Shown here one piece after another: positions 8,132-20,714 of a stretch of 64,000 bases of DNA; the first letter of the stretch is position 1; every line of letters starts with the position of its first letter. A program made the translations under genes and the position numbers. The notes beneath the pieces are model-generated. The model saw only the letters and a program-made list of their open reading frames with translations. It ran no database searches and was not told the origin of the DNA. The stretch is taken from the NCBI RefSeq assembly GCF_900185615.1, contig NZ_FYAK01000015.1:1-64000 (forward strand). Reading direction: 5' to 3'. The stretch is from Photobacterium malacitanum (lineage in GTDB: Bacteria > Pseudomonadota > Gammaproteobacteria > Enterobacterales > Vibrionaceae).

Positions 8132-10015
8132 ATGCAGCTTTCCCTCAAACAAAAATTGATCATGGCTAGCGTATCGGCAGTCGTCATCATGGCAACAGCA
8201 TTAACATGGCTGGCCGCTAAGCAACTTGATAACGAAACCCATGCCAATACTAATCAACGTGCACGCAGTATTGCTTCAACTGCTACTATCGGCATTGCTG
8301 ATTGGATGGATGTCCGCCGCGCGATTACTCAATCCTTTAACAGTTATTATGAGCAACCGAATAATGTGATGTTTTTAAAACAGGCACGTAATAGTGGTGG
8401 CTTTGATGATATTTATTTCGGTACCGTTGAGGGGGCAATGCATCGCTCACACCCTGAGCGTAATCGTGCTGATTATGATCCCCGCACACGCCCTTGGTAT
8501 CGTGATGCTCAAACAGCTGGCAAACAAATTATTACCCCTGCTTATCAAGATGCTATTACTAACGCATTATTAGTTACGATTGCACAGCCATTAATCAATA
8601 ATGGTCAACAAATTGGTGTCGTTGGTGCGGATGTATTGATCGATCAGCTAATTAATGATGTTATCAGCCTCAATGTCGGTCAAAATGCGGTTGCGATGCT
8701 AATTAACAAACAAGATAACCGTTTTCTTGCGCACCCAAATAAACAATTATTACTCAAGCCATTAGCGCAATACAGCAATCAGCTCACCATGAGTAATATT
8801 GAGCAACAAATAGCGACTAATAAAGCCCTGCACTTAACCATTAATGGTCAACAAAAAGAGCTTTATTTTGAAAATATTCCAAATACTGAATGGGTATTAG
8901 CGTTAGAAATGGATCTGGCGACAGAAGAAGCTAGCTATTATACCGCGCTTAAACAATTGATCATCACAGCATTCATCATAACGTTGTGCGTTATTATTGC
9001 CCTGACACTATTAGTTAACCTGTTATTCCGTGATCTTAACCGTGTTTCTGCCGCATTAGCTGAAATTGCTAACGGTGAAGGTGATTTAACCCGCCGCCTT
9101 GAGCCGCATAGTAATGATGAAGTAGGTCAACTAGCCCACAACTTCAACTCATTTGTGAGCAACCTACATAGCATGCTGACCCGTTTAAGCCATGTTTCAA
9201 GTACGCTCAACCAGCAATCGCATATCACCGCCTCTCAAGCAGAAGAACGCAGTACACGAATTCAATTTCAACAAGATGAAATTAATATGGTCGCAACAGC
9301 GATTAATGAAATGGCTGCTGCAACCCATGAGATAGCATCAAACGCTGAAAATACCGCTCGCACCTCAGAAGAAACCGTTATCGCTTCTGGACATGGCACC
9401 ACTCAAGTGAATCAAAGCCAACAATCAATTACTAGCCTTGCTCAAGAAGTTGAAACGGCGACTGGTGTTATCAGTGCATTAAACAGTCATGCGCAAAGTA
9501 TTAATACGATTCTTTCGACCATTCAAGGTATTGCTGAACAAACCAATTTACTCGCGCTTAATGCTGCGATTGAAGCTGCGCGTGCCGGTGAACAAGGTCG
9601 AGGATTTGCAGTGGTTGCCGATGAAGTGCGAGTATTAAGTCAGCGTACTCACGCATCAACCCAAGAAATTCAGCAAATGATTGAAACCTTACAGCAAACA
9701 ACAGGTCAAGCAGTTGGCATCATGGAAGATAGCCGCCACTTAGCTGAAACCAGTGTTGATGATGCAAACTCCGCTTCAGCGAGCTTGTCGCAAATCACCA
9801 CCGCGGTGAATAACATCAGTGATATGGCAACCCAAATAGCATCTGCCGCAGAAGAGCAATCATCAGTAACATCAGAAATTACTCGCAATACCGAAGGAAT
9901 TCGTGATGTTTCAAATGAATTAGCTGTTGAAGCCAGCGAAGCTGCAAAACAAGCGGCGGAGTTATCGACGTTATCGTATGAATTACAGCAAGAGATCAAC
10001 CGCTTTAAACTGTGA
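8132..10015 (+). CDS. methyl-accepting chemotaxis protein with dCache sensor
   Basis: 627 residues from the ATG at 8132. Order: membrane helix (about 8-30); periplasmic dCache-type sensor (about 35-270) with the RPWYRDA motif (120-126) and TPAYQD nearby; second membrane helix (about 275-298); HAMP domain (to about 350); and a long coiled-coil signalling domain whose hairpin tip has the highly conserved [17 protein letters not shown] stretch (about 470-486). It would sense an extracellular ligand, often an amino acid or organic acid, and control CheA/CheW. No C-terminal CheB/CheR tether pentapeptide is present. An in-frame ATG 18 codons upstream would put extra polar residues before the first helix and is less likely. 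The gene stands alone. Confidence 0.92.
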   Translation: MQLSLKQKLIMASVSAVVIMATALTWLAAKQLDNETHANTNQRARSIASTATIGIADWMDVRRAITQSFNSYYEQPNNVMFLKQARNSGGFDDIYFGTVEGAMHRSHPERNRADYDPRTRPWYRDAQTAGKQIITPAYQDAITNALLVTIAQPLINNGQQIGVVGADVLIDQLINDVISLNVGQNAVAMLINKQDNRFLAHPNKQLLLKPLAQYSNQLTMSNIEQQIATNKALHLTINGQQKELYFENIPNTEWVLALEMDLATEEASYYTALKQLIITAFIITLCVIIALTLLVNLLFRDLNRVSAALAEIANGEGDLTRRLEPHSNDEVGQLAHNFNSFVSNLHSMLTRLSHVSSTLNQQSHITASQAEERSTRIQFQQDEINMVATAINEMAAATHEIASNAENTARTSEETVIASGHGTTQVNQSQQSITSLAQEVETATGVISALNSHAQSINTILSTIQGIAEQTNLLALNAAIEAARAGEQGRGFAVVADEVRVLSQRTHASTQEIQQMIETLQQTTGQAVGIMEDSRHLAETSVDDANSASASLSQITTAVNNISDMATQIASAAEEQSSVTSEITRNTEGIRDVSNELAVEASEAAKQAAELSTLSYELQQEINRFKL

Positions 10016-10041
10016 AAATAACGCGATAATCACCCTCTAAA

Positions 10042-10103
10042 AATAAGGCTTGCATCTCTATTGTCTATAATAAGTAGTCATTAACAGGAGCAAGCCTTTA
10101 TTT
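10042..10103. terminator. possible long-loop terminator between chemoreceptor and permease genes
   Basis: AATAAGGCTTGC at 10042-10053 can pair with GCAAGCCTTTATT at 10090-10102 across a loop of about 36 bases. It lies between two convergent genes. The loop is unusually long, so termination is uncertain. Confidence 0.4.
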
Positions 10104-10113
10104 AGCTGCAATG

Positions 10114-11373
10114 CTATTTAACCATGTTAAACACAATCGCACCGACCGCTAAACACCCCATCACTAAAATAAAGTAAGTACTTAGTTTACCACGGTAAAT
10201 TTTCAGACTTTCAATGTGATACACCGCCAGCATTGGCATCAAGAATAAAATCATCGCAATCACAGGCCCAGAAAAAGCCTCCATCATGCCTAAAATACTT
10301 GGGTTCATAACTGAAGCAAACCAAATACTAATAAACATCAGTACCACACCGATTTTATCGATGGTTTTAATCGGTAATGACGTTTGTTTAGCCACTAGGC
10401 CATTAAAGCTTTCACGTGCCCCCATAAAATGACCTAAAAATGATGATGTAATTGCAATAAAGGCAATTAAAGGCCCCAGAACCATAATAAAGTGACTATC
10501 TTCAACATTGGCTAAATACGATAACACTGACACATTATCGACTTTTGCTTGTTGAAGCTGTGCAGGTGTTAGGCTCAAGACACATGAAAAAACAAAAAAT
10601 AATACGAATGCAATTAGCATTACAGAAGTACGTTTTAAAATAGTCTCTGCTTTAGTATGGGCATGATGGCCATATTGACGTCGCTGAGCATTAACAAACC
10701 CAGACACTACTGGAGTATAACTAAATGCAAACACCACTACAGGAATCGCTAACCATAACGAGGCGCTTAAATCGCCAACACTTTGATTAAGACTAAAATT
10801 AGGCATGTGCCAACTTGGAATTAGATAAATTGAAATGCCAGCCAGAATAAACGTTAGCGGATACACGATCATGCCAAATACACGCAGCATGGTTTTTTCA
10901 CCAGCCAGCATGATCGCTATCATACCGAATACTAAACAGCCTGAAAGTATCACTCGAGACGGTGCAGCCATACCGAGCTGATGCACCATAAAACTATCAA
11001 CGGTATTGGTTAAACCAACACCATAAATCAACAAAATGGGAAAAATAGATAAGAAGTATAATAAAGAGATTAAACGCCCATAACGCTGACCAAAGTGCTC
11101 TTCAACCACATCAGTAAAATCAGCATCTGGCTGTTTAGAAGATAAAACAAACCGAGCCAATCCACGGTGAGCCCAAAATGTCATCGGTCCGGCAAGCAGC
11201 GCCATTATAACTAATGACCAAAAACCACCAGAACCAATATTAATCGGTAAAAATAAAATACCGGCACCAACAGATGTACCAAAGAGGCTCAACATCCAAC
11301 TGGTATCATGTTTGGTCCAACTTGCGGAGACGGTTTTTGCTTCGAGAGCGGAAAGATCTTGTGATATTGACAC
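10114..11373 (-). CDS. sdaC: SdaC-like serine (HAAAP family) permease
   Basis: 419 residues, about eleven membrane helices. Several blocks match E. coli SdaC closely as recalled: GTSVGAGILFLPIN near residue 33, TNTVDSFMVHQLGM, FFVFSCVLSLTPAQL, and NPSILGMMEAFSGP near the end. The HAAAP family imports hydroxy and aromatic amino acids with protons or sodium. Serine is the likeliest substrate, but threonine cannot be excluded. The gene stands alone: it is not beside a serine deaminase gene as in E. coli, and it faces the chemoreceptor gene. Confidence 0.85.
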   Translation of the reverse strand: MSISQDLSALEAKTVSASWTKHDTSWMLSLFGTSVGAGILFLPINIGSGGFWSLVIMALLAGPMTFWAHRGLARFVLSSKQPDADFTDVVEEHFGQRYGRLISLLYFLSIFPILLIYGVGLTNTVDSFMVHQLGMAAPSRVILSGCLVFGMIAIMLAGEKTMLRVFGMIVYPLTFILAGISIYLIPSWHMPNFSLNQSVGDLSASLWLAIPVVVFAFSYTPVVSGFVNAQRRQYGHHAHTKAETILKRTSVMLIAFVLFFVFSCVLSLTPAQLQQAKVDNVSVLSYLANVEDSHFIMVLGPLIAFIAITSSFLGHFMGARESFNGLVAKQTSLPIKTIDKIGVVLMFISIWFASVMNPSILGMMEAFSGPVIAMILFLMPMLAVYHIESLKIYRGKLSTYFILVMGCLAVGAIVFNMVK

Positions 11374-11601
11374 GGTAACTCACTACGACTAATAAAACTT
11401 AGCGATAGTATGAAACGACAAGTGCCAAGACTCAAAAAAAAAGTGACACAGATCACCCTGATATTTATAATTCCAATAAAGCATAACAGCTAAAATATAG
11501 CTAATTTACAAAATATTACACCAAAAATTCAAGTTAAAATTAGAATTAAAAACCAAATTTTACAATTAAACAATTTTTCCTATTTAGTATGCTTTTCGCA
11601 C

Positions 11602-11634
11602 AAAAAAGCCCTACAAATAGAATTCATAGGGCTT
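11602..11634 (-). terminator. terminator of the hemA-kdsA operon
   Basis: Stem AAGCCCTA / TAGGGCTT (11606-11634) with a T run on the minus strand, 26 bases past the kdsA stop. It closes the six-gene operon. Confidence 0.85.
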
Positions 11635-11659
11635 GATGCATCTCAACAACATTAATTAA

Positions 11660-13338
<1,679 letters not shown>

Positions 13339-13351
13339 GATATTACTCTCA

Positions 13352-13735
13352 CTAGCCCAAAATAGGCGTTTTAGTGATCGCTAATTGTGCAGCCAATACT
13401 AACCACCCAATCGCACCTAAGAAGGCAAACGTCTTAAAGACTTTATTCTTTCCATGATGAAGGGTGAAATAACCTAATGCAATATATGCCAATACGCAGG
13501 TTAACTTCTCAGTCAGCCACCCATTTCCAGCGGTAAATGGCATAAATCCGGTAATAAAAATTAATGCCACACCGGAAGCAAGCATGATCGTATCAATGAC
13601 ATGAGGAGTTATTTTAAAGAATTTTTTATTAATCATTGTTGAGTTTGCCATCACCATTATATAGCGAGTCACAAACAGTAATACGCTTAACGCAATTGCG
13701 GTAAGGTGAATATGTTTCATTGCCATGTACATCAT
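13352..13735 (-). CDS. sirB2: SirB2-family membrane protein
   Basis: 127 residues with four predicted membrane helices; resembles E. coli YchQ/SirB2 (130 residues), including the TPHVIDTIMLASG and GWLTEKLTCVL stretches. Function unknown. The start is placed at the ATG that overlaps the prmC stop in TAATG, which suggests translational coupling. An ATG eight codons upstream lies inside prmC and adds residues not seen in the family; further ATGs just downstream are also possible. Confidence 0.85.
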   Translation of the reverse strand: MMYMAMKHIHLTAIALSVLLFVTRYIMVMANSTMINKKFFKITPHVIDTIMLASGVALIFITGFMPFTAGNGWLTEKLTCVLAYIALGYFTLHHGKNKVFKTFAFLGAIGWLVLAAQLAITKTPILG

Positions 13736-14592
13736 TACGAATGCTCTCCTAGCCAGCACCCCATCGTTACTCGATCGAGCCCAGCATAATCTTGACTTGT
13801 TGATACCTGTACATAACCTAATTGCTCCAGAATAGCTCGAACAGCAGCGCCTTGTTCAAAACCATGCTCCATGAGTAACCAGCCACCAGGCAATAAATAC
13901 TGACGTCCATCTTGACTAATAATACGAATATCGGCGAGTCCATTATCACTCGCAACTAACGCACTTTTAGGTTCAAAACGAACATCACCCTCAATAAGGT
14001 GCGGATCGGCTTCATCTATATAAGGCGGATTGCTAACAATGACGGCAAATTGCGGTTGTTGCTCAAGAGGACTATACCAACTACCCGCTAAAAAACGGCT
14101 ATTAGTCATATTAAGTCGCTGGCTGTTTTCAGTCGCTAATGCCACCGCTTCTGGACGTAAGTCGATTCCCGTAACAGCAATATCATTACGTTCAGATGCA
14201 ATCGCCAATGCAATTGCCCCCGTACCAGTACCTAAATCAAGTACCTGACATGTTGTTGCCGGTATTTTTTCAAGTGCTAACTCAACCAATCTTTCAGTAT
14301 CAGGACGAGGAATTAAAGTCGACGGTGATACTTTTAATGGCAGAGACCAAAACTCACGTTCACCGACAATATAAGCAATCGGCTCACCAGCAATTCGACG
14401 AGCTAACAATGCTGAAAAAGTCGCAAATTGCGCCTCATCAAGTTGCTTTTCCGGCCAAGTTAGCAAGTAACTACGCGGCTTATCTAATACATGACATAAC
14501 AATACAACACTGTCTAACTGCGGACTATTAGAGCCCGCAGTCGCAAGTTGTGCATTGGTTTGTTGTAATAAACATTCAATGCTACGTGGCAT
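13735..14592 (-). CDS. prmC: release factor glutamine methyltransferase
   Basis: 285 residues. It methylates the glutamine of the GGQ motif in release factors RF1 and RF2 with S-adenosylmethionine. The N-terminal helical domain is followed by the SAM-binding motif DLGTGTGAIAL (119-129) and the catalytic NPPY (188-191). It starts in the TAATG that ends prfA, the gene for one of its substrates, so the two are translationally coupled; the same kind of overlap joins it to sirB2. Confidence 0.96.
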   Translation of the reverse strand: MPRSIECLLQQTNAQLATAGSNSPQLDSVVLLCHVLDKPRSYLLTWPEKQLDEAQFATFSALLARRIAGEPIAYIVGEREFWSLPLKVSPSTLIPRPDTERLVELALEKIPATTCQVLDLGTGTGAIALAIASERNDIAVTGIDLRPEAVALATENSQRLNMTNSRFLAGSWYSPLEQQPQFAVIVSNPPYIDEADPHLIEGDVRFEPKSALVASDNGLADIRIISQDGRQYLLPGGWLLMEHGFEQGAAVRAILEQLGYVQVSTSQDYAGLDRVTMGCWLGEHS

Positions 14593-15680
14593 TAGTTTTG
14601 CTCTGCCATCGCTGCAAGTTGATCCGCTTGATATTCAGTAAATACCGGTTGAATCAATGCATCTAAATCACCTTCCATCACTTCATTTAAACGGTAAAGT
14701 GTCAGTGTAATACGGTGGTCTGATACACGGCCTTGCGGGTAGTTGTAAGTACGAATACGGTCAGAACGATCACCTGAACCTAACAAGTTACGGCGAGTAC
14801 TTGCTTCTGCTTCGTGACGACGCTCTTCTTCTGCCTGAATGATACGCGCAGCAAGTACAGACATAGCCTTAGCTTTGTTTTTATGCTGTGAACGTTCATC
14901 TTGACACTCAACAACAATACCGGTTGGTAAGTGAGTAATACGAATCGCAGAGTCAGTGGTGTTAACGTGCTGACCACCCGCGCCTGATGAACGGAAAGTA
15001 TCGATGCGTAAATCACCCGCATTAATATCAGGAATTTCAGCTTCTGGCACTTCAGGTAAAATTGCGATAGTACAAGCTGACGTATGAACACGGCCTTGAG
15101 ATTCAGTTGCAGGAACACGCTGTACGCGGTGACCGCCTGACTCAAATTTTAGAACGCCGTAAGCTCCGTCGCCATTAACTTTAGCGATCATCTCTTTATA
15201 GCCGCCTTGCTCTGAACGGTTTTCACTGATGATCTCCATACGCCAACCGCGACGTTCAGCGTATTTGCTGTACATACGGAACAGATCACCGGCAAAAATA
15301 CCGGCTTCATCACCACCTGCACCTGCACGGATTTCGACAAAACAGTTACGATCATCATTTGGATCTTTTGGAATCAGTAGAAGTTGTAACTCATCGGCTA
15401 AACGTTCAATTTCAGCTTTAGCATCTTTGATTTCTTCTTGCGCCATTTCACGCATTTCAGCATCATCTTCTTGTGCCATTTCTTCTGCTGCTTCAAGATT
15501 TTCTTGCGCTTGTTGATACGCTTGGAAACTCTTAGTCACTTCTTCAAGCTGAGAATATTCTTTTGATAGTGCACGAAACCGGTTTTGATCACTAAGGACA
15601 CTGGGATCACCCAGTAGGTGTTGAACTTCTTCGTAACGTTCAACCAGCGTTTCTAATTTAACTAAAATTGATTGCTTCAT
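14592..15680 (-). CDS. prfA: peptide chain release factor 1
   Basis: 362 residues, standard for bacterial RF1. It reads UAA and UAG in the ribosomal A site and triggers peptide release. Visible are the codon-recognition PAT motif (190-192, in [14 protein letters not shown]) and the catalytic GGQ (235-237), plus the long N-terminal coiled-coil region (about 1-100). It follows hemA by 44 bases and overlaps prmC by one base. Confidence 0.97.
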   Translation of the reverse strand: MKQSILVKLETLVERYEEVQHLLGDPSVLSDQNRFRALSKEYSQLEEVTKSFQAYQQAQENLEAAEEMAQEDDAEMREMAQEEIKDAKAEIERLADELQLLLIPKDPNDDRNCFVEIRAGAGGDEAGIFAGDLFRMYSKYAERRGWRMEIISENRSEQGGYKEMIAKVNGDGAYGVLKFESGGHRVQRVPATESQGRVHTSACTIAILPEVPEAEIPDINAGDLRIDTFRSSGAGGQHVNTTDSAIRITHLPTGIVVECQDERSQHKNKAKAMSVLAARIIQAEEERRHEAEASTRRNLLGSGDRSDRIRTYNYPQGRVSDHRITLTLYRLNEVMEGDLDALIQPVFTEYQADQLAAMAEQN

Positions 15681-15724
15681 AATCTTCTAATTAAGTGCGG
15701 AGTAACGGCCAAAGCCATCAACTG

Positions 15725-16987
15725 CTAATCGTTATAGGAATCCAGCCCGAGTGCTTCACGGATCACAACCAATTTGTCAGATTCACCATCTTTGGCAACC
15801 TGCTGCATGGCTTTTGTCGGAGCATGGATAAGCTTATTGGTTAGTTTATTGCTCAATTCTACCAAGGCTCGTTCAGGATCGGTACCATTGGCGATTGCTT
15901 GTAAGCTGCGTTGTAACAGCTCATTTTTTATTGCTTCGGCATATTGACGATAGTCACGGATACTATCGACCGCTTCCAGTGAGCGTAGCCATTGCATAAA
16001 AGTAATACTTTCTTCAGCGATGATCGCCTCAGCTTGAATCGCAGCCACTTTACGTTGCTCGCGATTTTTCTCGACAATCGAATACAGATCATCGACTGAA
16101 TATAAATACACATCATTAAGATCGCCAACCTGTGATTCAATATCACGCGGTACAGCAATATCAACAAATAACATCGGTTGATGACGACGACGTTTTAATG
16201 CCGCCTCAACCATCCCTTTACCCACAATTGGTAAAGGACTCGCTGTTGAGCTAATGACGATATCTGCACAATGAAGATGGTCAGGAATATCCTCTAAACC
16301 TATTACTTCGGCGCCAAACTCTTGTGCAAGATTAAGCGCGCGTTCACGGGTTCTGTTGGCAACAATTAAACGGTTACACCCTTGCTCAACAGCATGACGA
16401 GCAACCAGTTCAATGGTTTCTCCTGCTCCTATGAGCAACATTGTCACACCGGATAAAGCTTCAAAAATTTGTCTTGCCAACGAACATGCTGCATAAGCAA
16501 TAGAAACTGCATTACCACCGATATCGGTTTCTGTACGAACCCGCTTGGCAACGGTAAATGTTTTTTGAAACAATTTTTCTAAGGTACCAACTACAGTTCC
16601 ATTGTCTTTTGATTCCGAATAAGATTGCTTCACCTGTCCTAGGATTTGCGGCTCACCTAATACTAACGAATCTAACCCACACGCAACACGCATTAAATGG
16701 CGTGCCGCAGCTTGTTGTTCATGAAAGTACAGGCTTGGCATCAATTCTTCGGCTGTGATCTGATGAAATTTGGTCAACCAGTCAATAATCACACCCGGTC
16801 CTGACTGCAATAATTCACAGTAAACTTCGGTTCGGTTACATGTAGATACAATCACCGCACTCGAAACTTCAGGATGGTTTTTAAGCTCCTGCAGTGCCAA
16901 AGACAGTTTTTCAGGAGAAAAAGCTACCTTCTCACGCAAATCAACAGAAGCTGTTTTGTGGTTGATTCCTAATGCAAGCAAGGTCAT
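15725..16987 (-). CDS. hemA: glutamyl-tRNA reductase
   Basis: 420 residues. It reduces the glutamate on Glu-tRNA(Glu) to glutamate-1-semialdehyde with NADPH, the first step of haem synthesis. Cys50 in STCNRTE is the catalytic nucleophile. The NADPH domain has [13 protein letters not shown] near residue 187, and a C-terminal dimerisation helix region follows. It is first in the operon and divergent from lolB across 214 bases, which must hold both promoters. In enterics the N-terminus directs haem-dependent degradation; whether that holds here is not visible. Confidence 0.96.
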   Translation of the reverse strand: MTLLALGINHKTASVDLREKVAFSPEKLSLALQELKNHPEVSSAVIVSTCNRTEVYCELLQSGPGVIIDWLTKFHQITAEELMPSLYFHEQQAAARHLMRVACGLDSLVLGEPQILGQVKQSYSESKDNGTVVGTLEKLFQKTFTVAKRVRTETDIGGNAVSIAYAACSLARQIFEALSGVTMLLIGAGETIELVARHAVEQGCNRLIVANRTRERALNLAQEFGAEVIGLEDIPDHLHCADIVISSTASPLPIVGKGMVEAALKRRRHQPMLFVDIAVPRDIESQVGDLNDVYLYSVDDLYSIVEKNREQRKVAAIQAEAIIAEESITFMQWLRSLEAVDSIRDYRQYAEAIKNELLQRSLQAIANGTDPERALVELSNKLTNKLIHAPTKAMQQVAKDGESDKLVVIREALGLDSYND

Positions 16988-17136
16988 GGAAACAGTATAC
17001 CCACTTCGGCAATGAAAAAATCTAAGGTGAAGATTTTACTTGATGCCATGTCGTAATAAAAGGCAACAGAGGTAATCAATCGGTAATGACACCATTTTTA
17101 TCGTTTTTTAGCCACCTTATTCGTATCATTAATGGT

Positions 17137-17142
17137 TATAAT
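17137..17142 (+). promoter_or_regulatory. -10 element upstream of lolB
   Basis: TATAAT about 60 bases upstream of lolB. No good -35 is seen at the right distance, so only the -10 is called. Confidence 0.4.
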
Positions 17143-17201
17143 TTGGCTTTCGATTAAATTATCGCTATTGTTTTGGCTCATTCTGATAGAGACTTCCTAC
17201 G

Positions 17202-17870
17202 ATGATATTGCGCACTCTTGCTACAAATCTTCTTTCAGCCACTGTGACATCGGATCAAAAAAAAGCCGTGACAAACCACAGAAAAAAATGGCTACTTTCT
17301 CTTTTTGCCTTATCGTTATCACTTCTTTCAGGCTGTGCACAGCAACCGACAATCACTCATAAAGCCGATTGGTCACTTCATCAAGCTCAACTGCAACAAC
17401 TTACTCGTTATCATGCTCAAGGCGTATTTGGTTACATCAGCCCTCAGCAACGGGTCACCTTAGCCTTTAATTGGCAAAATAAAGCGAGTGATTATCAACT
17501 TATTTTAACCAAAATGTATAAAACCATTCTTAAATTGGATGCGGCGCCTGATGCGGTCACACTAACCGATCCCGATGGTCATACTTATCATGGCACCGAT
17601 GCCGCACAATTAGTGCAACAACTGACAGGTATTAATTTACCCCTTCAACAAATGCGTGATTGGTTAATTGGTCTTCCAACAGGTGCTGATCATTATCAAC
17701 TCAATAAAAATAACCAAGTGGCTTTTCTCACCAAAAAAATTGATGGTCGCACTTGGGAGATGCATTACAGTAGTTACGATAATACTAAGGTACCATCGCT
17801 ACCAATATTGATGACCTTAAAACAAGGCCAATTAACCATCAAAATAAAAGTCTCCACTTGGAAGATATAA
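17202..17870 (+). CDS. lolB: outer-membrane lipoprotein receptor LolB
   Basis: 222 residues from the ATG at 17202. LolB takes lipoproteins from the periplasmic carrier LolA and inserts them into the outer membrane; it is itself a lipoprotein. The hydrophobic stretch ends in the lipobox LSLLSGC (cysteine at about 45), followed by the LolB fold (for example LPLQQMRDWLIGLPTGAD). The stretch before the hydrophobic core is unusually long (about 29 residues) for a lipoprotein signal peptide. A GTG at 17268 would leave seven residues before the core, but it has no good ribosome site. The start is therefore uncertain. lolB-ispE-prs follows the E. coli order. Confidence 0.88.
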   Translation: MILRTLATNLLSATVTSDQKKAVTNHRKKWLLSLFALSLSLLSGCAQQPTITHKADWSLHQAQLQQLTRYHAQGVFGYISPQQRVTLAFNWQNKASDYQLILTKMYKTILKLDAAPDAVTLTDPDGHTYHGTDAAQLVQQLTGINLPLQQMRDWLIGLPTGADHYQLNKNNQVAFLTKKIDGRTWEMHYSSYDNTKVPSLPILMTLKQGQLTIKIKVSTWKI

Positions 17871-17925
17871 TAATAAGCCTTTGTTTGTTAATAATTAAAA
17901 TTCACGTAATTAATGAGTCGTTTTC

Positions 17926-18804
17926 ATGAACCACAACCCTAAATTTGATATTGCTACGCAGTGGCCAGCGCCTGCCAAGCTTAACCTTTTTCTTTATATT
18001 ACAGGTCAACGAGACAATGGTTATCACGATCTACAAACCTTATTTCAGTTTGTAGATTATGGTGACACATTAACTATTACTGCTCGTCAAGATAATACCA
18101 TCAGTCTCACACCAGCAATAACAGGCGTTGCCACAGAAGATAACTTAATCTACCGTGCCGCTGTAGCGCTGCGCCAAGCGGCACAAGTAGATTTTGGGGC
18201 TGAGATCCATATTGATAAAATTTTACCTATGGGTGGCGGTCTAGGGGGAGGTTCATCCAATGCAGCCACCACATTAGTAGCATTAAATTTTCTATGGCAA
18301 ACCAACTTATCCGTTGATGAACTTGCCACTATCGGCTTAAAACTTGGGGCTGATGTGCCTGTTTTTGTTCGAGGTCACAGTGCATTTGCTGAAGGCGTTG
18401 GTGAAAAATTACAGCCAGCAGCACCACAAGAGAAGTGGTATTTAGTCGCAAAACCCGATATTAGCATCGCAACTGCTGAAATTTTCAACCATCCGCAATT
18501 ACCTCGAAATACCAAAAAACGTAGCTTAGATGCCCTGTTACGTGACGTTTACGAAAACGATTGCGAGAAAATTGTAAGAAGTCTTAATCCTGAGGTTGAT
18601 CAGGCGCTTTCATGGCTGTTAGAATATGCGCCGTCAAGATTAACTGGCACTGGTGCTTGCGTGTTTGCAGAATGTGACACCGAGCAAAATGCTAATGATA
18701 TTTTGAATAATTTACCTGACTGGCTCCAGGGATTTGTCGCAAAAGGTGTTAACGAATCTCCTTTGATGACAACGCTAGCCACATATTCTATGGATTGTCA
18801 GTAA
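17926..18804 (+). CDS. ispE: 4-diphosphocytidyl-2-C-methyl-D-erythritol kinase
   Basis: 292 residues. It phosphorylates CDP-methylerythritol in the non-mevalonate isoprenoid pathway. The GHMP-kinase features are clear: APAKLNLFL (15-23), the glycine-rich phosphate loop [14 protein letters not shown] (101-114), and LGADVPVF further on. It lies 55 bases after lolB and 32 bases before the prs start, so it is probably co-transcribed with both. Confidence 0.95.
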   Translation: MNHNPKFDIATQWPAPAKLNLFLYITGQRDNGYHDLQTLFQFVDYGDTLTITARQDNTISLTPAITGVATEDNLIYRAAVALRQAAQVDFGAEIHIDKILPMGGGLGGGSSNAATTLVALNFLWQTNLSVDELATIGLKLGADVPVFVRGHSAFAEGVGEKLQPAAPQEKWYLVAKPDISIATAEIFNHPQLPRNTKKRSLDALLRDVYENDCEKIVRSLNPEVDQALSWLLEYAPSRLTGTGACVFAECDTEQNANDILNNLPDWLQGFVAKGVNESPLMTTLATYSMDCQ

Positions 18805-18836
18805 TTACAACTTGGACGCAACCTGAGGTTTACACC

Positions 18837-19784
18837 GTGCCTGATATGAAGCTGTTTGCTGGTAACGCTACACCAGAACTAGCCCAACGCATCGCTGATC
18901 GTCTTTATATTTCATTAGGAGACGCAACGGTTGACCGTTTCTCCGATGGTGAAGTATGTGTGCAAATTAATGAAAACGTTCGTGGCAGCGACGTCTTTAT
19001 TATTCAATCAACTTGTGCACCAACCAACGACAACCTAATGGAACTGGTTGTTATGATCGATGCATTACGTCGTGCTTCTGCAGGTCGTATTACTGCTGTA
19101 ATTCCATATTTCGGTTATGCACGCCAAGATCGTCGTGTACGTTCTGCTCGTGTTCCAATCACTGCTAAAGTTGTTGCTGACTTCCTATCTAATGTAGGCG
19201 TTGACCGCGTATTAACGGTTGATCTACATGCTGAACAAATCCAAGGCTTCTTTGATGTTCCTGTTGATAACGTATTTGGTAGTCCTGTGCTGCTTGAAGA
19301 TATGTTAGCGAAAGATCTTCAAGATCCAGTGGTTGTTTCTCCTGATATCGGCGGTGTAGTACGTGCACGTGCTATTGCTAAGCTATTAGATGATACGGAT
19401 ATTGCGATTATCGATAAACGTCGCCCACGTGCTAACGTTTCTCAAGTTATGCATTTAATCGGTGATGTTGAAGGCCGCGATTGTATCATCGTTGATGACA
19501 TGATCGATACTGGTGGCACATTATGTAAAGCAGCTGAAGCACTAAAAGAACGCGGTGCCAAGCGTGTATTTGCTTACGCAACTCACCCAGTATTCTCTGG
19601 TAGTGCACTACAGAACATCACTGAATCTGTGATTGATGAAATCATTGTTACTGACTCAATCCCACTAACGAAAGAAATTGCAGCAACAGGTAAAGTATCA
19701 GTACTAACCTTGTCTGGCATGCTAGCTGAGGCGATCCGTCGCATCAGTAACGAAGAATCAATTTCAGCGATGTTTGAACACTAA
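18837..19784 (+). CDS. prs: ribose-phosphate pyrophosphokinase
   Basis: 315 residues, as in E. coli. It makes PRPP from ribose 5-phosphate and ATP for nucleotide, histidine and NAD synthesis; upp in this window uses its product. The start is the GTG at 18837: GAGG lies eight bases ahead, and the N-terminus then reads (M)PDMKLFAGN as in E. coli, which also starts at GTG. A longer in-frame ATG start overlaps ispE and adds 14 residues absent from the family. [21 protein letters not shown] and the PRPP-binding [11 protein letters not shown] are present. Confidence 0.97.
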   Translation: MPDMKLFAGNATPELAQRIADRLYISLGDATVDRFSDGEVCVQINENVRGSDVFIIQSTCAPTNDNLMELVVMIDALRRASAGRITAVIPYFGYARQDRRVRSARVPITAKVVADFLSNVGVDRVLTVDLHAEQIQGFFDVPVDNVFGSPVLLEDMLAKDLQDPVVVSPDIGGVVRARAIAKLLDDTDIAIIDKRRPRANVSQVMHLIGDVEGRDCIIVDDMIDTGGTLCKAAEALKERGAKRVFAYATHPVFSGSALQNITESVIDEIIVTDSIPLTKEIAATGKVSVLTLSGMLAEAIRRISNEESISAMFEH

Positions 19785-19839
19785 TCACATCTGATTAGAA
19801 TGAGATTTTCTCAATAAAATTCTCAGCTAAATAAAAACC

Positions 19840-19873
19840 AACGCCTCGCTTTTGCGGGGCGTTTTATTTTTTA
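19840..19873 (+). terminator. terminator of lolB-ispE-prs
   Basis: AACGCCTCGC / GCGGGGCGTT stem (one G-T pair) with a TTTT loop and a T-rich tail, about 55 bases after prs. Confidence 0.88.
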
Positions 19874-19928
19874 CGCACTACGCTAATAGCAGATCACTGC
19901 AGAACCATATCAATTTAGCTTCGTTTGG

Positions 19929-19934
19929 TATAAT
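19929..19934 (+). promoter_or_regulatory. -10 element of the pth promoter
   Basis: TATAAT followed by a GC-rich stretch (AGCGCGCG), about 98 bases before the pth start. The -35 region is weak. Confidence 0.5.
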
Positions 19935-20031
19935 ATAGCGCGCGTTTTGAACCCGCTGATTATGCGGTTTAGCCATCATAATGGTCATCACAAAACGCTA
20001 TCACTACGGCTGTATGACAAGAGAGACAAGC

Positions 20032-20622
20032 GTGAGTAATAATATTCGGTTACTTGTCGGCCTGGCAAATCCTGGCCAAGAGTATGCAAAAACCCGTCAT
20101 AATGCTGGTGCATGGGTCGTTGAAGAACTAGCTCGAGTCCATAATGTTACCCTGCGCCCTGATCCAAAATATTTTGGTCTCACTGGTAGGATCACAACTA
20201 ATGGTCAAGATCTTCGCTTGTTGATCCCAACCACATTCATGAATTTATCAGGTAAGTCAGTCTCTGCATTGGCTAATTTTTTCCAAATTAAACCGGAAGA
20301 AATTTTAGTTGCCCATGACGAACTAGACTTATCTCCTGGTGTTGCCAAATTCAAAAAAGGCGGTGGTCACGGCGGTCATAATGGCTTGCGTGATATCATT
20401 AGCAAAATGGGCAACAACAAAGATTTCTATCGCTTAAGGATTGCTATTGGCCACCCTGGCGATAAAAATAAAGTCGCTGGTTACGTGCTAGGAAAAGCAC
20501 CGACCAAAGAACAAGAACTTATCGATGCAGCGGTTGATGAATCAGTTCGTTGTATTGATGTGCTTCTAAAAGACGGCCTAAGTAAGGCACAAAATCGTCT
20601 TCATTCATTCAAGGCAGAGTAG
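20032..20622 (+). CDS. pth: peptidyl-tRNA hydrolase
   Basis: 196 residues from the GTG at 20032. It releases peptides from peptidyl-tRNA that has dropped off the ribosome. GLANPG (10-15), TRHNAG (21-26) with the catalytic His23, and the [12 protein letters not shown] loop are present. GAGAG lies seven bases ahead of the GTG and the length fits E. coli Pth (194). An ATG 17 codons upstream is less likely because its added residues are not conserved. pth-ychF order is conserved with E. coli. Confidence 0.95.
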   Translation: MSNNIRLLVGLANPGQEYAKTRHNAGAWVVEELARVHNVTLRPDPKYFGLTGRITTNGQDLRLLIPTTFMNLSGKSVSALANFFQIKPEEILVAHDELDLSPGVAKFKKGGGHGGHNGLRDIISKMGNNKDFYRLRIAIGHPGDKNKVAGYVLGKAPTKEQELIDAAVDESVRCIDVLLKDGLSKAQNRLHSFKAE

Positions 20623-20669
20623 CGCACTGGCAACAGAACTACTTCGTCGTTATAGGCTCGTGTGAGTAC

Positions 20670-20675
20670 TATAAT
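20670..20675 (+). promoter_or_regulatory. possible -10 element upstream of ychF
   Basis: TATAAT 40 bases before the ychF start; no strong -35. ychF may also be read through from pth, since no terminator separates them. Confidence 0.35.
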
Positions 20676-20714
20676 TGAGTTGTTACAGAATAATCACCAA
20701 AAGGGTTACAAACC

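Noticed and set aside
15229-15516. 95-codon frame antisense to prfA
   Set aside because: Its Ser/Ala-rich peptide mirrors the codons of the prfA coiled coil; shadow of a real gene. Similar antisense frames in ybeZ, rlmH, leuS and dacA were rejected for the same reason.
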